Of a stretch of DNA of 64,000 nt, positions 20,067 through 27,781 are shown one piece after another. The DNA is from Actinotalea caeni (GTDB taxonomy: Bacteria > Actinomycetota > Actinomycetes > Actinomycetales > Beutenbergiaceae): assembly GCF_009733795.1 (NCBI RefSeq), contig NZ_WNXX01000006.1, positions 124,001-188,000 on the forward strand, given 5' to 3'. The position numbers and the translations under genes were made by a program. Within the stretch, counting starts at the first letter, position 1. Every line of letters begins with the position of its first letter. Below the pieces are notes generated by a model. That model was not told where the DNA came from. It ran no database searches and saw nothing but the letters and a program-made list of their open reading frames with translations.

Positions 20067-21514
20067 TGCCGGTCCGCAGCCTCACGCTCGCCGGCGACGC
20101 CGTCGCCGACGTCGCGCCCGCGCTCGAGCGGCTGCGCGAGGAGCTGGACGTCCCGGGCGAGTTCCCGCCCGCTGCGCTCGCGGAGGCTCACGAGGCGGCG
20201 GCCGCGCCGCCCGCGCACCCGGTCGACGCGACCGACGTCGAACTGGTGACGATCGACCCGCCCGACGCCATGGACCTGGACCAGGCGCTGCACCTGCAGC
20301 GCGCCGGCTCCGGCTACCTCGTGCAGTACGCGATCGCCGACCCGGCGTCCTTCGTCGCCCCGGGCGGCGACCTCGACCGCGCCGTCCACGAGCGCGGCAT
20401 GACGTTCTACGGGCCGGACGGCCGGATCGGGCTGCACCCGGACGTGCTCGCCGAGGACGCCGCGAGCCTGCTGCCCGACCAGGTGCGGGCCGCCTGCCTG
20501 TGGCGGATCCGGCTGGACGCCGACGGCGAGATCACCGACGTCGAGGTCGTCCGCGCCCAGGTCCGCAGCCGCGCCAAGCTGAGCTACGAGCAGGTGCAGC
20601 GGCACCTCGACGGCGAGGCCGGCGGCGCGGTGCCGCCGATGCTGGAGCTGCTCCGCGACGTCGGCACCCTGCGCCAGGAGCGTGAGGCCGACCGCGGCGG
20701 CGCGTCGCTGCCGATCCCCGAGCAGGAGGTCGCCGAGGAGGACGGCCGCTACCAGCTGCGCTACCGCGCGGCGCTCGACGTCGAGGAGTGGAACGCCCAG
20801 GTCTCGCTGCTGACCGGCATCGCGGCGGCGCGGCTGATGCGCGACAAGCGGGCGGGTGTGCTCCGTACCCTGCCCGAGGCGGACCCGCGCGACGTGAAGC
20901 GGCTGCGCCGCGCCGCGTCCGGGCTCGGGATCGAGTGGCCCTCCGACGAGCCGTACGGGCGGATGCTGCGTCGCCTGGACGCCTCCCGACCCGCGCACGC
21001 CGCGTTCCTGGAGGAGGCCACGACGCTGTTCCGTGGCGCGGGCTACCTCACCTTCGACGGCGAGCTGCCGCCGTCGTCCCCCCACGGCGCCATCGGCGCC
21101 GAGTACGCCCACGTGACCGCCCCGCTGCGGCGACTGGTCGACCGGTACGGGCTCGAGATCTGCCTGGCGGCGAGCGCCGGGACCGACGTGCCGGACTGGG
21201 TGCGCGAGGCGCTGCCGGCGCTGCCGAAGACGATGAGCACGGCCGGTCAGCGCAGCGGCGCCTACGAGCGCGAGTGCGTGAACCTCGTGGAGGCCGTGCT
21301 GCTGGCGCCCCGCGTCGGGGAGGCGTTCCCCGGCGTCGTCGTCGAGGTCGACGAGCGCGACGAGGACCGGCCGCCGAAGGGCACGGTCGTCGTTCCCGAG
21401 CCCGCGGTGCGGGCCACGGTCACCGGCGAGGCCCTGCCGCTGGGCGAGGTCACGTCCGTCACGCTGGCCGAGGCCGACCCCGAGACCCGGCGGGTCGCGT
21501 TCACCCACCCCTGA
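20066..21514 (+). CDS. RNB domain-containing ribonuclease
   Basis: Exoribonuclease of the RNase II/R superfamily (482 aa), predicted to degrade RNA 3' to 5'. The RNB active-site segment DPPDAMDLDQALHL carries the metal-binding Asp residues, and YAIADPASFV, ERGMTFYGPDGRIGLHP and GAIGAEYAHVTAPLRRLVDRY are typical of the catalytic domain. At 482 residues it lacks the cold-shock and S1 RNA-binding domains of RNase R, matching the short forms common in actinobacteria. The start overlaps the upstream stop as TGATG. A hairpin follows before purF. Confidence 0.93.
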   Translation: MPVRSLTLAGDAVADVAPALERLREELDVPGEFPPAALAEAHEAAAAPPAHPVDATDVELVTIDPPDAMDLDQALHLQRAGSGYLVQYAIADPASFVAPGGDLDRAVHERGMTFYGPDGRIGLHPDVLAEDAASLLPDQVRAACLWRIRLDADGEITDVEVVRAQVRSRAKLSYEQVQRHLDGEAGGAVPPMLELLRDVGTLRQEREADRGGASLPIPEQEVAEEDGRYQLRYRAALDVEEWNAQVSLLTGIAAARLMRDKRAGVLRTLPEADPRDVKRLRRAASGLGIEWPSDEPYGRMLRRLDASRPAHAAFLEEATTLFRGAGYLTFDGELPPSSPHGAIGAEYAHVTAPLRRLVDRYGLEICLAASAGTDVPDWVREALPALPKTMSTAGQRSGAYERECVNLVEAVLLAPRVGEAFPGVVVEVDERDEDRPPKGTVVVPEPAVRATVTGEALPLGEVTSVTLAEADPETRRVAFTHP

Positions 21515-21519
21515 GGCAC

Positions 21520-21571
21520 CACCCGCCGCGATCGTGACACCGGCACCGGTGCACCTGTGCGCGGGCGGGTG
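21520..21571. terminator. Nested hairpin between the RNB gene and purF
   Basis: CACCCGCCGCG (21520-21530) pairs with CGCGGGCGGGTG (21560-21571), one bulge. The enclosed segment holds the perfect palindrome CACCGGTG (21545-21552). It starts 6 nt after the ribonuclease stop and ends just before the purF -10-like GACGAT, so it is most simply a terminator; a regulatory role for purF is possible. Confidence 0.45.
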
Positions 21572-21586
21572 TGGGACGATGGGGAC

Positions 21587-23128
21587 GTGGCGCGCGGCGA
21601 CGGACGACTGACGCACGAGTTCGATCCTCACGACAAGGGCCCGCAGGACGAGTGCGGCGTCTTCGGTGTCTGGGCACCCGGTGAGGAGGTCGCCAAGCTC
21701 ACCTACTTCGGGCTCTACGCGCTGCAGCACCGCGGCCAGGAGTCGGCGGGCATCGCGACGTCCAACGGCAAGCAGATCCTCGTCTACAAGGACATGGGGC
21801 TCGTCTCCCAGGTCTTCGACGACATGGCGCTGTCCTCGCTCACCGGGCACATCGCGCTCGGGCACGTGCGCTACTCCACGACCGGCGCCAGCACCTGGGA
21901 GAACGCGCAGCCCACCCTGGGCCCCACGGCCGAGGGCACGATCGCGCTCGGCCACAACGGCAACCTCACCAACACCGCCGAGCTCGTGCGGCTGGTCGAG
22001 GAGCGCTACGGCCCCCGCACGCGCGACGACCTCGTGGACCGCTGCGCGACCGACACCTTCGTGCTGACCGCGCTGCTCTCGGGCGACCCCGACCACACGC
22101 TCGAGGCCACCGCGCTCGAGGTGCTGCCCCGCGTGCAGGGCGCCTTCTCGCTCGCGTTCATCTCCGAGGACACCCTCTACGCCGCCCGCGACCCGCACGG
22201 CATCCGGCCGCTCGTGCTCGGCCGCCTGGAGCGCGGCTGGGTCGTCGCGTCGGAGACCGCGGCCCTCGACATCATCGGCGCCTCGTTCGTGCGCGAGGTC
22301 GAGCCGGGCGAGCTGATCGCGATCGACGCCGACGGCCTGCGCAGCCGGCGCTTCGCCGAGCCGCAGCCCAAGGGGTGCGTGTTCGAGTACGTCTACCTCG
22401 CCCGGCCCGACACCACGATCGCGGGCCGCAGCGTCCACGCCGCCCGGGTGGCGATGGGTCGTGCGCTCGCGCGCGAGCACCCGGTCGAGGCCGACCTCGT
22501 CATCCCCACGCCGGAGTCCGGCACCCCGGCGGCGATCGGCTACGCCACCGAGTCGGGCATCCCGTTCGCGCAGGGGCTGACGAAGAACGCCTACGTCGGC
22601 CGCACGTTCATCCAGCCCTCGCAGACGATCCGCCAGCTCGGCATCCGGCTCAAGCTGAACCCGCTGCGCGAGGTCATCCGCGGCAAGCGGCTGGTCGTCG
22701 TCGACGACTCGATCGTGCGCGGCAACACCCAGCGGGCGCTGGTGCGGATGCTGCGCGAGGCGGGCGCCGCCGAGGTGCACGTGCGGATCTCCTCGCCGCC
22801 GGTCACGTGGCCGTGCTTCTACGGCATCGACTTCGCCACCCGCGCCGAGCTGATCGCGAACGGGCTCACGGTCGCCGAGGTCGGTGCGTCCCTGGGCGCG
22901 GACTCGCTCGGCTACATCTCGCTCGAGGGCATGATCGAGGCCACCGAGCAGCCCGCCTCGCAGCTGTGCGCCGCGTGCTTCACCGGCTCCTACCCGGTGC
23001 CGATCGCCGACCACGCGGTCGCCGCGGGCCTGCGCGAGCAGGACGAGCTGCCGCTGGGGGCGCCGGAGGACGGCCTGTCGAGCATCACCGTCGGGGCCGG
23101 TGGCTCCGGCGCGCTGCGCCACCCGTGA
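21587..23128 (+). CDS. purF: Amidophosphoribosyltransferase
   Basis: First committed enzyme of purine synthesis (513 aa): PRPP plus glutamine gives phosphoribosylamine. The N-terminal Ntn glutaminase has Cys23 in DECGVFG after a 22-residue propeptide that should be cleaved, and YFGLYALQHRGQESAGI follows. The phosphoribosyltransferase PRPP loop VVVDDSIVRGNT lies near residue 370. The late Cys pair in LCAACFTG matches the iron-sulfur type found in Bacillus and actinobacteria. GTG 21587 leaves the expected propeptide length; GACGAT lies 6 nt upstream. purM follows 43 nt downstream. Confidence 0.97.
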   Translation: MARGDGRLTHEFDPHDKGPQDECGVFGVWAPGEEVAKLTYFGLYALQHRGQESAGIATSNGKQILVYKDMGLVSQVFDDMALSSLTGHIALGHVRYSTTGASTWENAQPTLGPTAEGTIALGHNGNLTNTAELVRLVEERYGPRTRDDLVDRCATDTFVLTALLSGDPDHTLEATALEVLPRVQGAFSLAFISEDTLYAARDPHGIRPLVLGRLERGWVVASETAALDIIGASFVREVEPGELIAIDADGLRSRRFAEPQPKGCVFEYVYLARPDTTIAGRSVHAARVAMGRALAREHPVEADLVIPTPESGTPAAIGYATESGIPFAQGLTKNAYVGRTFIQPSQTIRQLGIRLKLNPLREVIRGKRLVVVDDSIVRGNTQRALVRMLREAGAAEVHVRISSPPVTWPCFYGIDFATRAELIANGLTVAEVGASLGADSLGYISLEGMIEATEQPASQLCAACFTGSYPVPIADHAVAAGLREQDELPLGAPEDGLSSITVGAGGSGALRHP

Positions 23129-23171
23129 CGACCTGCGCCGCCCAGCGGGTCGCCGACACCGAGGAGCACGC

Positions 23172-24284
23172 ATGAGCGAGCCGATCACCTATGCCGACGC
23201 CGGCGTGGACACCAAGGCGGGCGACCTCGCCGTCGAGCTGATGAAGGACGCCGTGCGCGCCACCCACGGCAGCACGGTGCTCGGTGGCTTCGGCGGGTTC
23301 GCCGGCATGGTCGACGCCTCGGCGCTGCGGGACATGCGCCGGCCGCTGCTCGCCACCTCGACCGACGGCGTCGGCACCAAGGTCGCGATCGCGCAGGCGC
23401 TCGACGTCCACGACACGATCGGCCACGACCTCGTGGGGATGGTCGTCGACGACATCGTCGTGGTCGGTGCGCGGCCGCTGCTCATGACCGACTACATCGC
23501 GTGCGGCAAGGTCGTGCCCGAGCGGATCGCCGCGATCGTGCGCGGCATCGCGGAGGCCTGCGCGCTCGCCGGCGTGCCGCTGGTCGGCGGCGAGACCGCC
23601 GAGCACCCCGGGCTGCTCGGCGAGCACGAGTACGACGTGGCGGGCGCGTGCACCGGTGTCGTGGAGGCCGACGACGTGCTCGGCCCCGACCGTGTGCGGG
23701 AGGGCGACGTGCTCGTCGCGCTCGCGAGCTCCGGCCTGCACTCCAACGGCTACTCGCTCGTGCGGCGGGTGGTCGAGCACGCCGGCTGGGCCCTCGACCG
23801 GCACGTGCCCGAGCTGGGCCGGACGCTGGGGGAGGAGCTGCTCGAGCCCACCCGTGTCTACGCCGCGGACTGCCTCGCGCTCGCCGCCGACCCGGCGTGC
23901 GACGTGCACGCCTACACCCACGTGACCGGTGGCGGGCTCGCCGCCAACCTGGCGCGCGTGCTGCCGGCCGGGACGGTCGCCGACGTGGACCGTGGCTCGT
24001 GGGTCGTGCCGCCGGTCTTCGACCTCGTGCGCGAGCTGGGCTCGGTGCCGTGGTCGGACCTCGAGCACACGCTCAACCTGGGCGTGGGCATGGTCGCGGT
24101 CGTCGGCGCAGACGGCGCGGACGCGACCCTGCGACGGGCCGCCGAGATGGGCCTGTCGCCCTGGGTGCTCGGCGAGGTGCGCGGTGCCGCGACCACGACG
24201 ACCGCCGACGGCGACGTCGTCAGCGGCACCAAGGGCGTCGACGGCGGCGCGGTCCGCCTGACCGGCGCCTACCGGCGTGGCTGA
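23172..24284 (+). CDS. purM: Phosphoribosylformylglycinamidine cyclo-ligase (AIR synthetase)
   Basis: ATP-dependent cyclase (370 aa) that turns FGAM into AIR, the step after PurL. Family signatures are STDGVGTKVAIAQ, GHDLVGMVVDDIVVVGARPL, LVGGETAEHPG, LASSGLHSNGYSL and HVTGGGLAANLAR. ATG 23172 follows GAGGAG at good spacing. It sits in a purF-purM unit as in many actinobacteria. The last ~20 residues are Gly/Ala/Thr-rich. Confidence 0.97.
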   Translation: MSEPITYADAGVDTKAGDLAVELMKDAVRATHGSTVLGGFGGFAGMVDASALRDMRRPLLATSTDGVGTKVAIAQALDVHDTIGHDLVGMVVDDIVVVGARPLLMTDYIACGKVVPERIAAIVRGIAEACALAGVPLVGGETAEHPGLLGEHEYDVAGACTGVVEADDVLGPDRVREGDVLVALASSGLHSNGYSLVRRVVEHAGWALDRHVPELGRTLGEELLEPTRVYAADCLALAADPACDVHAYTHVTGGGLAANLARVLPAGTVADVDRGSWVVPPVFDLVRELGSVPWSDLEHTLNLGVGMVAVVGADGADATLRRAAEMGLSPWVLGEVRGAATTTTADGDVVSGTKGVDGGAVRLTGAYRRG

Positions 24285-24389
24285 GCGACCCGACGTGGGT
24301 GATCAGCGCCGCCGTGGGTGAGGTACCCGGTCGAGGGGGCCGACGTCGTCGACGTCCTCGGTGCCGCGACCACGTCGCTGCCGCAGGAG

Positions 24390-24578
24390 CTACCGACCGC
24401 TGGCCTCGCGCCAGTCGTCGTCGTCCTCGTCCTGGGCAGGAGGAATCTCCCAGCGGTCGTCCGAGCCGCCGCTCGCAGCGAGCTCGCGCTCGAGAGCGCT
24501 GAGATCGGTCTGCGGGCTGTAGTACTTGAGCTGCCGAGCGACCTTGGTCTGCTTGGCCTTCTGACGGCCGCGCCCCAT
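24390..24578 (-). CDS. DUF3073 family protein
   Basis: Small protein of 62 residues. The N-terminus MGRGRQKAKQTKVARQLKYY is strongly basic and highly conserved in DUF3073 proteins, which are found throughout actinobacteria with no known function. The C-terminal half is acidic (DEDDDDW). The charge pattern suggests a nucleic-acid or ribosome contact, but this is inference. It converges on purM; the 105-bp gap between them has no clear terminator. The 178 bp upstream, before the next gene, has no recognised element. Confidence 0.9.
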   Translation of the reverse strand: MGRGRQKAKQTKVARQLKYYSPQTDLSALERELAASGGSDDRWEIPPAQDEDDDDWREASGR

Positions 24579-24756
24579 GGCGTGACCCCCTCCGCTTGGG
24601 CCGAGCCGTACACCGTCGCAGACGTAGTACGGCCGGAATGATCAGTGTGTCGTGGTGCCAGCCTACCCCGTCGCCGCGCTGTGTCTCACGTCGAGGCGTC
24701 CGGGCCGAGGACTCGGCCTGCCCGGATGGCGAGACGGGCGGGGTCCGGCGGGTGGT

Positions 24757-25023
24757 TCAGCGGCTGCGACGCAGGATCGCGATGCCGACGAGCCCGGCGA
24801 TCGCTGCGAGCGCGCCGCCGGCGATCTGCACGGCTCGAGGCTCGCCGGCGCGCACGTCCTCGACGAACGCGCGGCCCTTGTCCGCTGCCGCCTGCGCCTG
24901 CCGGCGGGGGTCGAGCCGGTCGGAGATCTCGTCGACGGTGCGCGTCAGCTCCTCGCGGGTGCGACGGAGGTCGGCCTCGATCTCGGCGGCCGAGCGCTTG
25001 GGCTGCTGCTGATCCGTGCTCAC
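24757..25023 (-). CDS. DUF3618 family protein
   Basis: Protein of 88 residues. The N-terminal half contains the DUF3618 signature, AAEIEADLRRTREELTRTVDEI, as an amphipathic helix, and the C-terminal half has one membrane helix (AGGALAAIAGLVGIAILRRSR). It is a membrane-associated protein of unknown function. The GTG overlaps the stop of the holin-like gene by 4 nt (GTGA), so it is coupled to it. Confidence 0.88.
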   Translation of the reverse strand: MSTDQQQPKRSAAEIEADLRRTREELTRTVDEISDRLDPRRQAQAAADKGRAFVEDVRAGEPRAVQIAGGALAAIAGLVGIAILRRSR

Positions 25024-25430
25024 TGGGACACCCCTGCCTTGAACGCGTCGATGTCGCGCTGGATGCTCTCCTTGGGCTGCGGCGTCGGGCCCTTGCTCAG
25101 CATGGTCTTGCCGACCAGCGCGGCGACGGCCGCGACCACGAGCACGACGCCGGCGACGATCAGCGCGGCCGCCCAGCCGGGCAGCGCGAGGTCGAGCGCG
25201 AGGTACAGCGCGTGCAGCAGCCAGCCCAGCCCGAACAGCCCGAACACGCCGGCGACCGCGAGCAGCGCGGCACCCGCGCCCACGGCCTTGCCCTTCTCGG
25301 CGAGCTGGGCCTGCGCGAGCTGGATCTCGTCGCGGACCAACGTCGACATCGTCTCGGTCATCCGTCCGACCAGCTGGCCCAGCGAGGGCTCGCCCCCTGG
25401 GCGTGGGGTCGTCTCGGTCACCGTGTCCAC
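25020..25430 (-). CDS. Phage holin family (Act_hol-like) membrane protein
   Basis: Membrane protein of 136 residues with an N-terminal coiled segment (GQLVGRMTETMSTLVRDEIQ), then two membrane helices and a polar tail. This is the actinobacterial family annotated as 'phage holin family' or DUF1469-like, almost always paired with DUF3618 as here. It is a chromosomal housekeeping pair, not evidence for a prophage. The start may instead be the GTG at 25421, which has GGAGAGG at better spacing. Confidence 0.85.
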   Translation of the reverse strand: MDTVTETTPRPGGEPSLGQLVGRMTETMSTLVRDEIQLAQAQLAEKGKAVGAGAALLAVAGVFGLFGLGWLLHALYLALDLALPGWAAALIVAGVVLVVAAVAALVGKTMLSKGPTPQPKESIQRDIDAFKAGVSQ

Positions 25431-25584
25431 CCCTCTCCACGCGGCACCCTGGACCGGTGCGCCACGTCACGACACTACCGTGACGCGCGCTCCGGCACGC
25501 AGTCGCGCCGGGGCATCCGTGCAGGTCGCGCGACGGCGCGGCGCGCACCCGTCACCGCGCCCGTCACCGCGCTGGTCGCCCCGC

Positions 25585-25671
25585 CGAGCTCGTAGCCGCG
25601 TGCCGATCTCGTAGCCCCGTGCCGAGCTCGTACCGTGCACCGTACGAGCCGGGTACGCAGGTACGAGCTCG
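25585..25671. repeat. Palindromic repeat, copy 5 (87 bp, extra arm word)
   Basis: Fifth member of the family found at 5.4-7.0 kb, alone in the 324-bp gap between the holin-like gene and the acyltransferase. It has GTGCAC at 25635-25640 and two right-hand TACGAG words, but three left-hand CTCGTA words: the 19-bp unit starting CGAKCTCGTAGCC is duplicated. Total length is 68 plus 19 bp. No gene is visible in this gap. Confidence 0.88.
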
Positions 25672-25741
25672 CTCGGCGGGGCGGCCTCGCGGATGGTGGC
25701 GGAGGGTGCCCAGCCGGTGCGGCGACGCCCCGACGGCTGGT

Positions 25742-25747
25742 TAGCGT
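25742..25747 (+). promoter_or_regulatory. -10 box (TAGCGT) of the acyltransferase gene
   Basis: TAGCGT ends 7 nt before ATG 25755; leaderless start predicted. Confidence 0.45.
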
Positions 25748-25754
25748 GGGTACG

Positions 25755-26813
25755 ATGACCACCGACGAGCAGGCGAGCCCGACGGCGTGGCTGACCTGGC
25801 TGCGCGCCGTCGCGATCCTCGCCGTGGTGACGATCCACGCGACCGCCTCGACCGCTGCGGCCGACGGTGCCTGGGAGCGCCCGGTCGGCCGGTTCGCGGT
25901 CGTCCTCGACATGGCGATCCACTTCGCCGTCCCGGTCTTCGTGCTGGTGAGCGGCGCGCTCAACCTCGACCCCGACCGGTACCGCGGGGCCGCCGACTTC
26001 CTGCGGCGCCGGGCGCTGCGGCTCGTGCCGGCGGTGGTGTTCTGGCACCTCTGGTACGTGGGGGTGCGGTGGGTGCGCGGCGACGAGCTGGAGCCCGTCG
26101 ACCTCCTCAGCCGCGTGGTCAACGGGGAGCTGTTCACGCAGCTGTACTTCTTCTGGATCGTGCTCGGGCTGTCGGCGATCACGCCGCTGCTGATGCTGCT
26201 CGTGCGCCGGTGGGGTCGGCCCGGCGTCGCGGTGCTGGGCGTGCTCGCCCTCGGTGCGACCGTCACGGCCGCCGGGCTGCGCGCGCCGACGGGCGCGGTC
26301 GAGAACGCGGTGCTGTGGTGGCTGCCGTACCTGGGGTACTACCTGCTCGGGTGGGTGCTGCGCGAGGTCAGGCTGCGCGGCGTCGCGCTGGCGCTGCTCG
26401 GCGTCGTGACGGTCTCGCTCGCTGCCCTGCTGCCGTGGCAGTGGGGGTCGGGCGAGTCGCCGTCGTGGCTGACGGAGGCGGCGCCGGTGAACTACTACGG
26501 CGCGGGGATGGCGCTGTACTCGATCGCCGTCTTCGTGCTGGCGCACGGGCTGCTGGCGCCTGATGGCGTGCTGCGCGGGCTCCTCCGGCCGCCCGCGATG
26601 ACCGTGGCCGACGAGGTGGGTGGCGCCACGATGGGCATCTTCGGGTTCCACATGACCGTGCTGACGGCGCTGCAGATCACCGGGTTCCTCCACGGCGACG
26701 ACCCCGCGCCCGACCTCGGTACGCTGCTGGCCCGGATCGTGCTCGCGATCGGGGTGACCTGCGCCGTCGTGCTGCCGCTGCGCCGGGTACCGGTGGTGCG
26801 CGCCGTCCTGTGA
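25755..26813 (+). CDS. Membrane acyltransferase family 3
   Basis: Integral membrane protein of 352 residues with about ten hydrophobic helices. The first helix motif WLTWLRAVAILAVVTIHATAS, with its conserved His, and the following RRRALRLVPAVVFWHLWY are typical of acyltransferase-3/OafA-like proteins that transfer acyl groups to extracellular glycans or other surface molecules. The target is unknown. The start was set by the -10 box and by the position of helix 1. It has its own promoter, and the AraC-type regulator gene follows 23 nt downstream with another. Confidence 0.88.
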   Translation: MTTDEQASPTAWLTWLRAVAILAVVTIHATASTAAADGAWERPVGRFAVVLDMAIHFAVPVFVLVSGALNLDPDRYRGAADFLRRRALRLVPAVVFWHLWYVGVRWVRGDELEPVDLLSRVVNGELFTQLYFFWIVLGLSAITPLLMLLVRRWGRPGVAVLGVLALGATVTAAGLRAPTGAVENAVLWWLPYLGYYLLGWVLREVRLRGVALALLGVVTVSLAALLPWQWGSGESPSWLTEAAPVNYYGAGMALYSIAVFVLAHGLLAPDGVLRGLLRPPAMTVADEVGGATMGIFGFHMTVLTALQITGFLHGDDPAPDLGTLLARIVLAIGVTCAVVLPLRRVPVVRAVL

Positions 26814-26824
26814 GCGGGCGTCCC

Positions 26825-26830
26825 TAGACT
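26825..26830 (+). promoter_or_regulatory. -10 box (TAGACT) of the AraC-type gene
   Basis: TAGACT lies 6 nt ahead of the GTG at 26837; leaderless start predicted. Confidence 0.45.
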
Positions 26831-26836
26831 CACGGT

Positions 26837-27304
26837 GTGACCACGCGAGCGCACGACGACGTGCTCGTGCACCTGCGGGCGGCGCGCGACCACGCGGACC
26901 GCCACTTCGCCGAGCCGCTCGACCTCGCCCAGCTGGCCGCGGTCGCCCGGCTCAGCCGGTTCCACTTCCAGCGCCTGTTCACGGCGACCTACGGGCTCAG
27001 CCCGGCCGCGTACCTGTCCCAGCGGCGCATCGAGCGCGCCCAGGACCTGCTGCGCGCCACGAACCTCACCGTCACCGAGGTGTGCCACGCCGTCGGCTTC
27101 AGCAGCCTGGGCTCGTTCAGCACGCGCTTCCGCGAGGTCGTGGGGGAGTCGCCGAGCGCCTTCCAGGCTCGCTACGCGGCCACGGGCGCCCCCCGCATCC
27201 CGGGGTGCTACGTGTTCATGTGGGGGCTGGCCGAGACCGCTCGGTCCGGGGCCACGACGAGCACCGCAAACCAGGAGAAGCGCACGGCCGCGCGGCGTCC
27301 CTAG
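26837..27304 (+). CDS. AraC family transcriptional regulator (short, DNA-binding domain only)
   Basis: Regulator of 155 residues that is essentially one AraC/XylS DNA-binding domain: two helix-turn-helix units, with LAQLAAVARLSRFHFQRLFTA and later TVTEVCHAVGFSSLGSFSTRF, ending in VGESPSAFQARY. There is no ligand-binding domain; a short polar tail follows. It is paired directly with a VOC protein gene, a pairing common in actinobacteria, which suggests it activates that gene in response to a signal sensed elsewhere. Confidence 0.93.
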   Translation: MTTRAHDDVLVHLRAARDHADRHFAEPLDLAQLAAVARLSRFHFQRLFTATYGLSPAAYLSQRRIERAQDLLRATNLTVTEVCHAVGFSSLGSFSTRFREVVGESPSAFQARYAATGAPRIPGCYVFMWGLAETARSGATTSTANQEKRTAARRP

Positions 27305-27307
27305 CGT
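27302..27307 (+). promoter_or_regulatory. -10 box (TAGCGT) of the VOC gene
   Basis: TAGCGT overlaps the TAG stop of the AraC gene and ends 6 nt before ATG 27314, so the VOC gene can be transcribed on its own as a leaderless message. Confidence 0.45.
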
Positions 27308-27313
27308 GGTCGC

Positions 27314-27781
27314 ATGATCACCAACGTCTCCCTCGTCAGCGTGTGGGTGAAGGATCAGGACGCCTCGCTCGCCTTCTACACCGACGTCCTCGGCTTCGAG
27401 GTCGGCGACGACATCCAGCTCGCGGAGGACTTCCGCTGGCTGACCGTCGTCCATCCCCGCCAGCCCGAGCTCCACCTGCACCTCACGACCCCCGGTCCGC
27501 CGCTGTCGGAGGAGCTGCAGCAGCAGATCCGGCGCGCCCTCGACGCCGGCGGCATGCCCGGCGTGGGGCTGAACGTCGACGACTGCCGCGCCACCTGCGC
27601 CGAGCTCGAGGCGAAGGGCGTCACCGTGCTGCAGCCGCCCGCGGAGCGGCCCTACGGCGTCGAGGCGCTGATCCGGGACAACTCGGGCAACTGGATCGTC
27701 ATGGTCGAGCCGCGCGCGTTCGACGCCGACGCCCTCACCCGGGAGGACATCGAGTCGCCGGAGCCCGTGCAGCAGCGCTAG
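27314..27781 (+). CDS. VOC family (glyoxalase-like) protein
   Basis: Protein of 155 residues with the two beta-alpha-beta modules of the vicinal oxygen chelate fold: VSVWVKDQDASLAFYTDVLGFEVG at the start (first part typical of module one) and VGLNVDDCRATCAELEAKGV in module two, ending with DNSGNWIVMVEP. The family covers glyoxalases, bleomycin-type binding proteins and dioxygenases; which applies here cannot be told. Its stop overlaps the stop of the convergent MurE-type gene by 4 nt. Confidence 0.9.
   Translation: MITNVSLVSVWVKDQDASLAFYTDVLGFEVGDDIQLAEDFRWLTVVHPRQPELHLHLTTPGPPLSEELQQQIRRALDAGGMPGVGLNVDDCRATCAELEAKGVTVLQPPAERPYGVEALIRDNSGNWIVMVEPRAFDADALTREDIESPEPVQQR

Noticed and set aside
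25020-25430. A prophage, because of the holin-family name
   Set aside because: The gene is paired with DUF3618, the normal chromosomal arrangement in actinobacteria, and no other phage gene is present.
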